Shown here piece by piece: positions 1 to 8,499 of a DNA stretch of 64,000 bases; the first letter of the stretch is position 1, and each line of letters opens with the position of its first letter. Source of the DNA: Tepiditoga spiralis (GTDB lineage Bacteria; Thermotogota; Thermotogae; Petrotogales; Petrotogaceae); assembly GCF_014701195.1 (NCBI RefSeq), contig NZ_AP018712.1, positions 1,010,501-1,074,500 on the forward strand, written 5' to 3'. The notes beneath the pieces are model-generated. The model made no database searches. It saw only the letters and a program-made list of their open reading frames with translations, and was not told where the DNA came from. Made by a program: the position numbers and the translations under genes.

Positions 1-222
1 AGAAGGAGAGAGATTTGAAACTATTTTTCCATTTGGAACATTATAACCTGAATTTCTTATTGCACTTATTACTCGTTTTTCGCTTTCTAAAATAGAAGTT
101 GTAGGCATTCCAACTATTTTAAAAGTTTGAATAGTAGATCTAGAGTTTATATCAATTTCAACCAAAGTTTCTTCGACATTAAATCCATTTACACTTCCTG
201 TTTTTATTTTTGAGTACTTCAC
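1..222 (-). CDS. ComM/YifB-family Mg-chelatase-like AAA ATPase, N-terminal fragment
   Basis: The first 74 codons of a gene that runs off the left edge. The N-terminus reads GSVNGFNVEETLVEID, then FKIVGMPTTSILESEKRV, then SAIRNSGYNVPNGKIVSNLSPS. This matches the Lon-like N-terminal domain of the YifB/ComM family, whose usual pattern has 'G..g..v.VEvdis.Glp.f.iVGLp...v.Eskervr.AIknSG...P...i.vNLaPa'. ComM family members are AAA+ helicases that promote branch migration during integration of transforming DNA. The AAA domain lies outside the window, so only the family is supported. The start is taken as GTG at 222 because GAGGTGG lies five bases upstream. An Asn replaces the Leu of the usual GLP, giving GMP. 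Confidence 0.8.
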   Translation of the reverse strand, partial: MKYSKIKTGSVNGFNVEETLVEIDINSRSTIQTFKIVGMPTTSILESEKRVISAIRNSGYNVPNGKIVSNLSPS

Positions 223-312
223 AAAAACCACCTCAATTATAATAAATAATAAGATTTGTTGTTTAGATTTTACTATATAAAACTTAGTTTATTATATTAT
301 TTATTGAAAGAA

Positions 313-2094
313 CTATTTAATATTTTTAATTTTTTCTACTGAAATGCCTGTTAATTCAGAAATCATATTCACATCTAATCCTTTTTTAAGCATGTTCTTT
401 GCTACTTTTTCTATCTCTGTTAATTCAACATCTTTATCCAAATTACTAACAATTTCAACCTCTTTTTTATCAAAAGCTATTGAAACTTTTATTATATCAT
501 TTATTCCATAATTTTTTATATCTTCTTCATACCTTTTTTCATTTATTTGTTTTAATCCATTTTTAGCACTATTTAATAGTGTTTTTTCGTTTTTATAAAA
601 CTTTTTAAACTCTATTATTATTCCTTTGTCTGTTTTATCTTTTGGAATTAAAATAACATCAGCTCTTCCAAGTCCTGTTTCTCTATTACTCTTTATTATG
701 TACTTTTCTTTTAAACCAACACTCATTCCAAGTATTAATCCATGATAAAATCTTTCTGGTTCTTCTCCACTAACGTCAAAATAACTCAATGTATTCATAG
801 TTAGTTTTTGAAAGTCTTCTTTAAACTCTTCTATATGTCCATTTATTAAATTTATTAATATATTATTGAGCTTTATTCTTTCTTCTTCAAGCATAGATAC
901 TACAGTTTTATTATAAAATATTTTTACTTCTTTATTTGGTATCTTTAAAGTATATCTTTCATAATCATGATTTATATTTTTTGTCCATTTTAAATATCCG
1001 CTGAATAAAAATAATGTCCATACAGACTCTTCTAAGTTGTTATTTAAGTCACCATAAACCATAGTTTCATTTATTGTACTTTCAATTTCTTCACCATTTA
1101 TTAGTTTTTCTATTTTATCTTTTAATTCAGCACTTCCTTGTTTTATTAATTGTTTAACTAAGTAGTTTCCACTCGTATTCATCCAATATGGTCTTATTTT
1201 ACCTTTATTCTTTGCAAGAGTTACTATAGAAAAAGGATTGTAAATTTCAACACCACCAAAATTATAACCATTGTACCAATCTATAACTTCACTTTCTTCA
1301 TATTCAAGTTCATAATACTTCAATGTTTCTTCAACTTCTTCTTTAGTTAAACCATACTTATCATTGAATAGTTCATTCAATACAGTAGAAACTTCTAAGT
1401 TATTCACACCAGTAAAGATACTTTCTTTAGAAACTCTTGTTATACCAGTAAGAACTGCTTTTTCAAGGTATACATTATCTTTTAATGCCATTCCAAATAA
1501 GTTACCAATTAAAGATATTATTTCATCATAGTATCCGTGTAAGTAAGCTTGTTGAATGGGAGTATCGTATTCATCTATTAATATTATTACCTTTTTACCA
1601 TAGTATCTTTCCATATATTCAGATAAACTTCTTATAGAATTTTCATAATCAGCATCTAAAGCTTCTCTACCCATTATTTTATCATATATAATTTTTTCTT
1701 CATTATCTAAAACTTCTAAAACATACTTATGCTTTAAATACAACCTTGAAAGCTCCATGGTTAATAAAGCATGCATCTTTTTTAAGTTATTAGACTTTAA
1801 ATCTTTAAAGGTGATGTATATAACTGGATGTTTATTTAAATGTTTTTCTATTATATTTTTTTCTTTATATATTTTTAAGTTTTTAAAGAGGTATTCGTTA
1901 TTTTGAGTAATATCAAAAAAGTACTTCATCATAGATTGACTGAGAGTTTTCCCAAACCTTCTTGGTCTTGTTATTAATAAAACATTCCCACCTTCAATAA
2001 CTTCTTTTATTAACAAGCTTTTATCTACAAAGTACATATCTTCTTCTATTATAGTTTTAAAGTCACTTTGTCCTATTGGAAGCCTTTTTTTCAT
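313..2094 (-). CDS. AAA-ATPase-like / PD-(D/E)XK nuclease family protein
   Basis: A 593-aa protein of the widespread 'AAA-ATPase-like plus DUF1703' family. The N-terminal signature LPIGQSDFKTIIEEDMYFVDKS is followed by an unusual Walker A, RPRRFGKT (about residues 43-50). A Walker B, ILIDEYD, sits near residues 170-177. The C-terminal third carries a PD-(D/E)XK-like core: GRADVILIP, then IIIEFKK. A short tail (VEKVAKNML-type, then ISELTGIS) resembles a degenerate helix-turn-helix. The biological role of this family is not established; members often occur as many paralogues per genome. The upstream in-frame GTG and ATG lie inside or against the GAGGTG ribosome site, so the ATG at 2094, six bases after it, is preferred. 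A second, truncated member closes the window at 63479. Confidence 0.8.
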   Translation of the reverse strand: MKKRLPIGQSDFKTIIEEDMYFVDKSLLIKEVIEGGNVLLITRPRRFGKTLSQSMMKYFFDITQNNEYLFKNLKIYKEKNIIEKHLNKHPVIYITFKDLKSNNLKKMHALLTMELSRLYLKHKYVLEVLDNEEKIIYDKIMGREALDADYENSIRSLSEYMERYYGKKVIILIDEYDTPIQQAYLHGYYDEIISLIGNLFGMALKDNVYLEKAVLTGITRVSKESIFTGVNNLEVSTVLNELFNDKYGLTKEEVEETLKYYELEYEESEVIDWYNGYNFGGVEIYNPFSIVTLAKNKGKIRPYWMNTSGNYLVKQLIKQGSAELKDKIEKLINGEEIESTINETMVYGDLNNNLEESVWTLFLFSGYLKWTKNINHDYERYTLKIPNKEVKIFYNKTVVSMLEEERIKLNNILINLINGHIEEFKEDFQKLTMNTLSYFDVSGEEPERFYHGLILGMSVGLKEKYIIKSNRETGLGRADVILIPKDKTDKGIIIEFKKFYKNEKTLLNSAKNGLKQINEKRYEEDIKNYGINDIIKVSIAFDKKEVEIVSNLDKDVELTEIEKVAKNMLKKGLDVNMISELTGISVEKIKNIK

Positions 2095-2127
2095 TTTCAT
2101 CACCTCATTTTATTATATCATACTAGT

Positions 2128-2766
2128 TTATCTGATTATTAATTTTTCAGTTTTTAATTTTACATTTTTATTGATTTTAAAAATTTCTGTACTATTTGCA
2201 ATGGTTATATATCCTTTTTCATTTTGATTAATAAAATTTTCAAAAAATTCAATATCTTTTTGATTTGAAAGATTAGGAACAAAAGTCATTCTAAATTCAT
2301 AATCAATCGAATTTTTTCTTAGTATATCTATACTTTTAAAAATATTATCCATATTTAGTTTAGTATTTGTTAATTTTTCATAGTTTTTTGGAGAGGATTT
2401 TATATCCATTGCAACATAATTAATTAAATCTTTTTTTAAAAGTTTTTCTAACATTTTTGGGTTTGTTCCATTTGTATCTAATTTTATTTCATAGTCTAAT
2501 TGTTTAATCTTTTGTATGAATTCAAATAAATCATTATTAATTGTAGGTTCTCCACCAGTTATACAAACTGCATTTAATCTTTTTTTTAAATCTATCAATT
2601 TTTTTATTATTGTATCTTCAGGAATTTTTTTATAATTATTAGAGTAGGCTATTTTCCAGTTATGACACCACGGACATTTAAAATTGCAGCCACCCGTGTA
2701 GATGACTGCAGATATTTTTTTTGGATAATCAACAAAACTAAAGGTTCTAATTCCTGATAAAATCAT
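2128..2766 (-). CDS. nrdG: Anaerobic ribonucleotide reductase activating protein (radical SAM)
   Basis: A 212-aa radical SAM activase. The cysteine motif C27-x3-C31-x2-C34 (GGCNFKCPWCHNW) binds the 4Fe-4S cluster. A GGEPT motif follows for SAM binding. It uses S-adenosylmethionine to install the glycyl radical on NrdD, allowing dNTP synthesis without oxygen. The start codon overlaps the stop of the upstream nrdD by one base (TAATG), so the two are translationally coupled. The order nrdD-nrdG and the length are usual for the family. The next gene downstream probably has its own promoter (TGATATAAT near 2112-2120). Confidence 0.95.
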   Translation of the reverse strand: MILSGIRTFSFVDYPKKISAVIYTGGCNFKCPWCHNWKIAYSNNYKKIPEDTIIKKLIDLKKRLNAVCITGGEPTINNDLFEFIQKIKQLDYEIKLDTNGTNPKMLEKLLKKDLINYVAMDIKSSPKNYEKLTNTKLNMDNIFKSIDILRKNSIDYEFRMTFVPNLSNQKDIEFFENFINQNEKGYITIANSTEIFKINKNVKLKTEKLIIR

Positions 2767-4640
2767 TATATATTTAATACCTCGCTATTCATAGAAAATT
2801 GAATTCTTTCAGAATATTCTTGTTGTTTTCCTTCGTTCCAATTTTGAACAGGTCTATAATATCCAACTACTCTTGAATAAACTTCTGAATCTTTTCCACA
2901 TTTTGGACATTTAAAGTGTTCTCCAGATATATAACCATGTTCGGGACATATTGAAAAAGTTGGAGTTATACTCATATAAGGTAATGTGAAATTATTGAAA
3001 CTTGTAACTATAAATTCTTTTAAAACTTCTTCATCGGTAATCTTTTCTCCTACAAATATATGAACAACCGTTCCACCAGTCCATTTATTTTGTAAACCCT
3101 CTTGATGTTCTAAAAGATCAAATGGATCTTCAAAAAATTTAACTGGTGGATGTACTGAATTTGTATAATAAGGTACATTTTTTGTACCAGATTGTATTAT
3201 ATTTTCTCCAAACTCTTCTTTATCTATTCTTGCTAATCTATAGGTAGTACCTTCTGCTGGAGAAGCTTCTAAATTATATAAATTTCCAGTTTCTTTATTA
3301 AAAGTATTTAATTTTTTTAGCATATATTCCATAATATCTTCTGCAAAATTTTTACCTTCTTCTTCTATTATTCCATGTTTTAAACCAAAGTTTAAAAGTC
3401 CTTCATGCATTCCAATAAATCCTATAGTAGAAAAATGATTAGCCCAATATTGACCAGTTAATTTATAAACACTATCAAGATAAATTTTAGTATAAGGATA
3501 TAATCCGTTTTTTGTCCACTCTTCAATATGTTTTCTTTTTATTTCTAAACTTTGTTTTGCTGTTTCCATTACATCATCTAACAAATTGTAAAATTTATCT
3601 TTGTTTCCATTTGCTAAATACATTAATCTGGGGATGTTTATTGTAACAACGCCTATGGATCCAGTTAAAGGATTTGCTCCAAAAAGTCCACCACGTCGTT
3701 TAATTTCTGTATTTTCATTATCTTGCTTGTTTTCATTTACAAATCCAAAAGATAATTCTTTCATATGAGATAACACTTGTCTATTATCCAATTTTAGTCT
3801 ACAACACATGCTTCTTGCATCTTCAGGATTCATATCAGAGTTTATATAATTTGCGAAGTAAGGAGTTCCATATTTCATGGTTAAATTCATTATCATAGTA
3901 GATACTTCAGACTCCCAATTGAAGTCTTTTGTAATGTTATATGTAGGAATTGGAAATGAAAAAGGTCTTCCATCATAATCACCTTCAAGCATTATTTCAA
4001 TAAAAGCTTTGTTTATTAAATTCATTTCTTCTTGAAATTCATCGTAAGTTTCTTTCATTTCTTGTCCACCAATTATTATATGTTTATTTTTATGTGTTGA
4101 TGGAACAACTAAATCCATAGTTATATTGCTGAATGGACTTTGAAAACCAACTCTTGTTGGAACATTCATATTAAAAATGAACTCTTGCATAGCTTGTTTT
4201 ATTCCTTTAAAATCTAATTTATCGTATTTTATAAAAGGAGCAAGTAATGTATCAAAGTTAGAAAATGCAACTGCTCCCGCAGCTTCTCCTTGCATTGTGT
4301 AAAGAAAATTAACTATTTGTCCAAGTGCTGTTCTTAAATGGTTTGCAGGTCCAGAAGAAATTTTGTTTGGTACACCATTAAAACCATTTTTCAATAGTTC
4401 TTCTAAATCCCATCCAACACAATAACTAGAAAGAGAACCCAAATCATGTATGTGAATAAGTCCGTTTTTATGGTATTTTGCAATGATGCTATCCTTACCA
4501 TATATTTCTTTGAGCCAATATTTTTTGGTAGCTTCTTGATGAATGTGATTATTTAATCCTTGAAGAGAATATTGCATATTTGAGTTTTCTTTTACCTTCC
4601 AATCATTTTCAGACAAGTATTCGTTTATAACTTTGTTCAT
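2766..4640 (-). CDS. nrdD: Anaerobic (class III) ribonucleoside-triphosphate reductase
   Basis: A 624-aa glycyl-radical enzyme that reduces ribonucleotides to deoxyribonucleotides under anaerobiosis. The C-terminus has the zinc site (CPEHGYISGEHFKCPKCGK) followed by the glycyl-radical loop SRVVGYYRPVQNWNEGKQ, with the radical Gly near residue 593. The protein begins almost directly in the catalytic domain (NSNMQYSLQGLNNHIHQE), so the roughly 90-residue ATP-cone found at the N-terminus of many NrdD enzymes appears to be missing. A longer frame starting with TTG at 4655 exists, but its extra codons form the AGGAGGT ribosome site. The ATG at 4640 is therefore the start. The gene diverges from acpP across a palindromic promoter region. 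Confidence 0.96.
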   Translation of the reverse strand: MNKVINEYLSENDWKVKENSNMQYSLQGLNNHIHQEATKKYWLKEIYGKDSIIAKYHKNGLIHIHDLGSLSSYCVGWDLEELLKNGFNGVPNKISSGPANHLRTALGQIVNFLYTMQGEAAGAVAFSNFDTLLAPFIKYDKLDFKGIKQAMQEFIFNMNVPTRVGFQSPFSNITMDLVVPSTHKNKHIIIGGQEMKETYDEFQEEMNLINKAFIEIMLEGDYDGRPFSFPIPTYNITKDFNWESEVSTMIMNLTMKYGTPYFANYINSDMNPEDARSMCCRLKLDNRQVLSHMKELSFGFVNENKQDNENTEIKRRGGLFGANPLTGSIGVVTINIPRLMYLANGNKDKFYNLLDDVMETAKQSLEIKRKHIEEWTKNGLYPYTKIYLDSVYKLTGQYWANHFSTIGFIGMHEGLLNFGLKHGIIEEEGKNFAEDIMEYMLKKLNTFNKETGNLYNLEASPAEGTTYRLARIDKEEFGENIIQSGTKNVPYYTNSVHPPVKFFEDPFDLLEHQEGLQNKWTGGTVVHIFVGEKITDEEVLKEFIVTSFNNFTLPYMSITPTFSICPEHGYISGEHFKCPKCGKDSEVYSRVVGYYRPVQNWNEGKQQEYSERIQFSMNSEVLNI

Positions 4641-4673
4641 TGTTGACCTCCTCAATATATAGAAAATATCATT

Positions 4674-4715
4674 TATATTTTACCATATAATACATTATAT
4701 GGTATATTAAATTTT
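4674..4715. promoter_or_regulatory. Divergent promoter palindrome between nrdD and acpP
   Basis: An 11-base inverted repeat, TACCATATAAT at 4681-4691 and its exact complement at 4694-4704, is separated by two bases. Read leftward it contains TGGTAAAAT and read rightward TGGTATATT. Both are extended -10 type elements (TGN before the hexamer). The palindrome can thus be explained as two back-to-back -10 regions, and could also bind a dimeric regulator of nrdDG. Confidence 0.5.
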
Positions 4716-4784
4716 CGTAATTTTTTTTGGCATGTTGTTGCTTTATAGTTTTTGTGCATCAAATTTATTAAGGAGGAATTTTAA

Positions 4785-5027
4785 ATGAATAGAGAAGAAA
4801 TATTAGAAAAAGTAAAGAACGTTATGGTTGATAGTTTGGATACAGATGCTGAAAAAGTTACATTGGACGCAAGTTTAACAGATGATCTTGAAATAGACTC
4901 ATTAGAACTTGTTGATCTTACTATGGCATTTGAAGAAGAATTTGACATAGCTATTGAAGATTCAGAGCTTGAAAGTATAAAAACAGTTAAAGATATTGTA
5001 GATTTATTTGAAAAAAAATCAAAATAG
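4785..5027 (+). CDS. acpP: Acyl carrier protein
   Basis: An 80-aa acidic four-helix carrier of fatty-acid intermediates. The phosphopantetheine attachment motif is IDSLELVDL (Ser near residue 38), in the usual place. The protein matches the family length of about 78-80 residues. The ribosome site AAGGAGG precedes the ATG. It is a single-gene unit ended by an intrinsic terminator at 5075-5097. A second acyl carrier protein is encoded at 14867; the two share the DSLELVDLTMA core but differ elsewhere, so each may serve a different acyl pathway. Nothing in the immediate neighbourhood belongs to fatty-acid synthesis. Confidence 0.95.
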   Translation: MNREEILEKVKNVMVDSLDTDAEKVTLDASLTDDLEIDSLELVDLTMAFEEEFDIAIEDSELESIKTVKDIVDLFEKKSK

Positions 5028-5074
5028 TTTTAATTTAGGAATTCCCAACTACAAACTCTCCCAGAAGCCAAAAA

Positions 5075-5097
5075 GAGACCGAAAGGTCTCTTTTTTT
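5075..5097 (+). terminator. Intrinsic terminator of acpP
   Basis: GAGACC, loop GAAA, GGTCTC, then seven T. The GNRA-type tetraloop makes the stem especially stable. Confidence 0.9.
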
Positions 5098-5158
5098 AGT
5101 ATTTATTTTTTTATTGAAATATAAATTATACATACAATTAAATATATTACATGATATA

Positions 5159-5186
5159 TTAACATAAGTGATGTATTATGTATAAC
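5159..5186 (+). promoter_or_regulatory. Candidate promoter of small RNA 1
   Basis: TTAACA (5159-5164), a 16-base spacer, and TATAAC (5181-5186). The predicted start of transcription falls near 5190-5194, directly before the C-rich sequence. The match to consensus is moderate. Confidence 0.4.
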
Positions 5187-5190
5187 AGAG

Positions 5191-5266
5191 ATCCCCCGAT
5201 CCCACAAAAAAATAAGTAACTAAATTACTTTGACAGTCTGCCCCCCAATGTAGACTGTCTTTTTTT
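5191..5266 (+). ncRNA. Candidate small RNA with C-rich exposed segments (sRNA 1)
   Basis: No ORF lies between the acpP terminator and the next gene, yet a strong intrinsic terminator sits here: GACAGTCT at 5232-5239, AGACTGTC at 5252-5259, and a run of seven T. Upstream are a small hairpin (AAGTAA, loop, TTACTT at about 5214-5230) and a C-rich 5' end (ATCCCCCGATCCC, 5191-5203). The terminator loop holds CCCCCCAAT (5241-5249). Runs of C are very rare in this AT-rich sequence, and unpaired UCCC-type segments are typical of bacterial small RNAs that mask Shine-Dalgarno sites. It could instead be an attenuated leader of the gene at 5305, but that gene appears to have its own -10 element after the terminator. 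Confidence 0.55.
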
Positions 5267-5267
5267 G

Positions 5268-5276
5268 TGATAAAAT
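5268..5276 (+). promoter_or_regulatory. Extended -10 element for the gene at 5305
   Basis: TGATAAAAT directly after the small-RNA terminator predicts a start near 5283 and a short leader containing the GGGGG ribosome site. No good -35 hexamer is seen. Confidence 0.4.
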
Positions 5277-5304
5277 ATAGTGACTAAAAGAATGGGGGAA
5301 AGAT

Positions 5305-7866
5305 ATGAAAACCTTAATAACGACACATGCCAATCCTGACTTTGATGGTTTTGCTGCTTCTATTGCTGCTTCATTAATTTATAAAAATTCAATTATAGTA
5401 ATAGCTGGAAACCCTTCTCAAAATTTAAAAGAATTTTTACAGTTGTATAATTTACCTTATTTGAATGAAAAAGATTTTTTAAAAAAATATCCTAATTATG
5501 AATTAGAAGTAGAAAAAATAGTTATAGTTGATACTGCAAATATAAATAGAATACCAGTTTTTATAAAAGAAATAATAATTAATAATAATGATATAAAAAT
5601 TGATATTTATGATCATCATCCAATTTTGAGAGAAAACAATATAATTGGAAATAATTATTCAAAAGAGTGTGGAAGTGCTGCAACTATAGTTTTAGAAAAA
5701 TTATTAAAAGAAAAAAATGACTTTCCAGATATTTATAAAACATTATTTTTAATAGCAATACATGAAGATACGGGGAATTTTATATATACAACTACAACTT
5801 ATTTAGATCATATTATAGCAGCAGAACTTTTAAAAATGGGAGCAAATTTAGAAGAAGTTGAAGATTTTGTTTCATTAGAAATGACAGAAGATCAAAAACA
5901 AATCTTTGATCTTCTATACAACAATATATCTGAATTTTATGTAAATGATTTGAATGTGTACATTGCTTTTGCAGAAACGGAAAAGTTTATAGGTGGATTA
6001 AATATAATAACTCATAAAATTTTTGAAACATTGACACCGGATGTATTGTTTTCAGTTGTTAAAATGGGAAAAAATATATACATTATTGCAAGATCTAAAA
6101 GTGATGAAATAGATTTAAATGTTATATTAAAAGAATTTAATGGAGGGGGACATAAAAAAGCTGGAGCTGCAAAAGTAAAAAATGGTGATGCTAATAAAAT
6201 TATTAATGATATAAGAGAATTAATGAAAAAAGCATTTGCACCTGTTTTAAAAGCTATTAACATAATGTCTTCTCCTGTTAGAACTGTATTTGAAAATGAA
6301 AAATTAGAAAAAATATTTGAAATAATGGAACAAACGGGACATTCTGGTCTACCAGTTGTTTCTAAAAATAAATTAGTTGGTATAGTAACAAAAAAAGATG
6401 TAGAAAAAGCAATTAAACATAAATTAAAAAATGCACCAGTTAAAGCAATAATGACAAAAAATCTTTTGGTTGTAGATGTTTTTACACCAGTATCACAAAT
6501 TAGAAAAATAATGGCAGAAAGTGATGTGGGTAGATTACCTGTGTTAAAAGATGGTGTTTTAATAGGAATAGTAACAAGAAGTGATATATTAAAAGCTACT
6601 AATGGAGTTTTTGATTTTTCAATAAATCCAATAATAGAAGATCATTATGATACATTTAATATTATTAATTTAATGAAAGAAAAAATTTCTAACAGGGTAT
6701 TAAATATGTTAAGACTTTTAGGAACGTATGGAACAGAGTTTGGTGTTCCTGTTTATGTTGTAGGTGGATTTGTTAGAGATTTACTTTTAGGTGTTGAAAA
6801 TCTTGATATTGATTTAGTTGTAGAGGGAAACGGAAATGAATTTGGAAAGTATGTTGCTGATCAATTAAAAATAAAGTATTTATCTCATGAAGCCTTTGGA
6901 ACTTGTTCTTTATTTTTTAAAGATGGATTTAAATTAGATATAGCAACAGCAAGAACTGAATATTATGAAGAACCTGCAAAATTACCAAAAGTAGAAATTT
7001 CTACCATAAAAAAAGATTTATATAGAAGAGATTTTTCAATTAATGCTATGGCTATAAAATTAAATCCAGAAAAGTTTGGTTTGTTACTTGACTTTTTTGG
7101 ATGTAAAAAAGATCTTGATAATGGTATAATTAGAGCTTTATACTCTCTTTCTTTTGTTGAAGATCCAACAAGAATATTAAGAGCTATAAGGTTTGAACAA
7201 AGATTTAACTTTAAAATAGATGAAAATACATTAGATTATATGGAAAGAACTATAGAAAATAATTATTTGGAAAAAGTAACAGGAACAAGACTTAGAGAGG
7301 AAATAGAAAAGATAATTAAAGAAAAAAGTCCAATAAATGGAATTAAAAGGCTTGGTAAATTGAAAATAATTTCTCATTTGTTTCCATATACTTATTATAC
7401 ACCAACATTAGAGAATGAAATAATAAAGATGTTTGCTTTTTATGATCTTTTAAATAAAGAAAATAAAAAGTATATAGAAAATACTAATAAATTTTATATA
7501 TTACTATATGTAATATTACAATATACTTCTATTGATGTGCTTGAATTTATAAGAGTTAAATATGGATTACCTAAAAATTTTGTAGAAAAATTAGTAGATG
7601 TAAAAAATGTTTTTAATAAGATAAATAAAGAAGATATAAAATTTTCTGAAATTTATGAATTAACAAAGAAGTTTAATAATGAACAAATAATATTTTTAGC
7701 TTCAAAGATAAGTGATAAAATGAGAGAACATTTTTATAAGTATTTGAAAAAGCTAAGCAATATAAAACTTCCTTTAAATGGAAAGGATTTAAAAAAAATG
7801 GGATACGTGAGAAATGAAATAGGTATTAAATTAGATGAACTTACTAAAATTGAACTTGATAAATAA
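5305..7866 (+). CDS. DHH phosphoesterase - CBS pair - tRNA nucleotidyltransferase fusion
   Basis: An 853-aa three-part protein. Residues 1 to about 310 form a DHH/DHHA1 phosphoesterase: THANPDFDGFAAS, later VDTAN and YDHHP, and the DHHA1 motif GGGHKKAGAA. Two CBS domains follow (about 315-435; IMSSPVRTVFENE and IMTKNLLVVDVFTP begin the repeats). From about 470 there is a class II nucleotidyltransferase of the poly(A)-polymerase/CCA family: VGGFVRDLLLGVENLDIDLVVEG, with DxD metal ligands, then RRDFSINAMA and DPTRILRAIRF. Such fusions are known in Thermotogota and other deep lineages and are thought to add A or CC to tRNA 3' ends. The DHH and CBS parts probably sense or hydrolyse nucleotides, which is inference. 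The ribosome site is an unusual GGGGG run. Confidence 0.9.
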   Translation: MKTLITTHANPDFDGFAASIAASLIYKNSIIVIAGNPSQNLKEFLQLYNLPYLNEKDFLKKYPNYELEVEKIVIVDTANINRIPVFIKEIIINNNDIKIDIYDHHPILRENNIIGNNYSKECGSAATIVLEKLLKEKNDFPDIYKTLFLIAIHEDTGNFIYTTTTYLDHIIAAELLKMGANLEEVEDFVSLEMTEDQKQIFDLLYNNISEFYVNDLNVYIAFAETEKFIGGLNIITHKIFETLTPDVLFSVVKMGKNIYIIARSKSDEIDLNVILKEFNGGGHKKAGAAKVKNGDANKIINDIRELMKKAFAPVLKAINIMSSPVRTVFENEKLEKIFEIMEQTGHSGLPVVSKNKLVGIVTKKDVEKAIKHKLKNAPVKAIMTKNLLVVDVFTPVSQIRKIMAESDVGRLPVLKDGVLIGIVTRSDILKATNGVFDFSINPIIEDHYDTFNIINLMKEKISNRVLNMLRLLGTYGTEFGVPVYVVGGFVRDLLLGVENLDIDLVVEGNGNEFGKYVADQLKIKYLSHEAFGTCSLFFKDGFKLDIATARTEYYEEPAKLPKVEISTIKKDLYRRDFSINAMAIKLNPEKFGLLLDFFGCKKDLDNGIIRALYSLSFVEDPTRILRAIRFEQRFNFKIDENTLDYMERTIENNYLEKVTGTRLREEIEKIIKEKSPINGIKRLGKLKIISHLFPYTYYTPTLENEIIKMFAFYDLLNKENKKYIENTNKFYILLYVILQYTSIDVLEFIRVKYGLPKNFVEKLVDVKNVFNKINKEDIKFSEIYELTKKFNNEQIIFLASKISDKMREHFYKYLKKLSNIKLPLNGKDLKKMGYVRNEIGIKLDELTKIELDK

Positions 7867-7896
7867 AAAAGTAAACCATCTTGGTTTACTTTTTTA
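7865..7896. terminator. Bidirectional intrinsic terminator
   Basis: GTAAACC...GGTTTAC stem flanked by A and T runs. It serves the convergent genes ending at 7866 (+) and 7894 (-). Confidence 0.85.
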
Positions 7897-8496
7897 TATT
7901 GTAGGATAAGTTACGGTTATTTCAGCAATTTTATAAATAACTTTATTTGCATAATATTCATTTCCGCCGCCATTATACCATCCTATTGCCGAATAAAAAT
8001 TTTGATCATGATAATTTAAAAGATGTTTTAAATAAGCAGTTCCAACAAGAATATTGTATTTAGGATCTATTAATAATCTTTTTTTTATCCAATTTAAATC
8101 ATTTGTTTTATAACCAGCCTTTTCAAAGCTTTCGGGATATTTATCAACTATGTATTTTGCAGTAGTTGGTCTTATTTGCATATATCCAATTTCACCCATT
8201 TTCCCTATTATGTTTCTAAAGTTTGTTTCAGTATCGATTATTGCAGTAATCATTAGTGGTGAAATTTTAAATATTTTAGAAGCATCTATTATTCCATCTA
8301 TTATGTCGTAAACTCTGTTTGTAGATAAATCTTTCCTCATAGTATTTTTATATTGCATAGTTATAAAATCTTTTAAAAATGTTTTTAATTTTAATTCTGT
8401 TTGTTCATTTGAAGATGATGTATAAGTTATTCCTGCTGCAAAGGAATAAGAAAAAACTAAAAGTACTGATAATAACATGAGTATCTTTTTCCGCAT
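7894..8496 (-). CDS. Exported lytic transglycosylase (SLT domain)
   Basis: A 200-aa protein with an N-terminal signal peptide (KKILMLLSVLLVFSYSFAAG). The SLT-type lysozyme-like domain covers about residues 60-190. The probable catalytic Glu lies in AIIDTETNFRN, followed by GEIGYMQIRPTTA, a GTAYLKHLL helix and the IGWYNGGG loop. It would cleave the glycan strands of peptidoglycan in the periplasm, for remodelling or to make room for envelope structures. It sits three bases downstream of the GH13 gene on the same strand and probably shares its transcript. The ribosome site GGGAGGT is well placed. No membrane anchor or lipobox is present. Confidence 0.88.
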   Translation of the reverse strand: MRKKILMLLSVLLVFSYSFAAGITYTSSSNEQTELKLKTFLKDFITMQYKNTMRKDLSTNRVYDIIDGIIDASKIFKISPLMITAIIDTETNFRNIIGKMGEIGYMQIRPTTAKYIVDKYPESFEKAGYKTNDLNWIKKRLLIDPKYNILVGTAYLKHLLNYHDQNFYSAIGWYNGGGNEYYANKVIYKIAEITVTYPTI

Positions 8497-8499
8497 TTG

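Noticed and set aside
4674-4715. NrdR box upstream of nrdD.
   Set aside because: The palindrome does not fit the ACAC-AT-rich-GTGT pattern of NrdR sites and is better explained by paired -10 elements.
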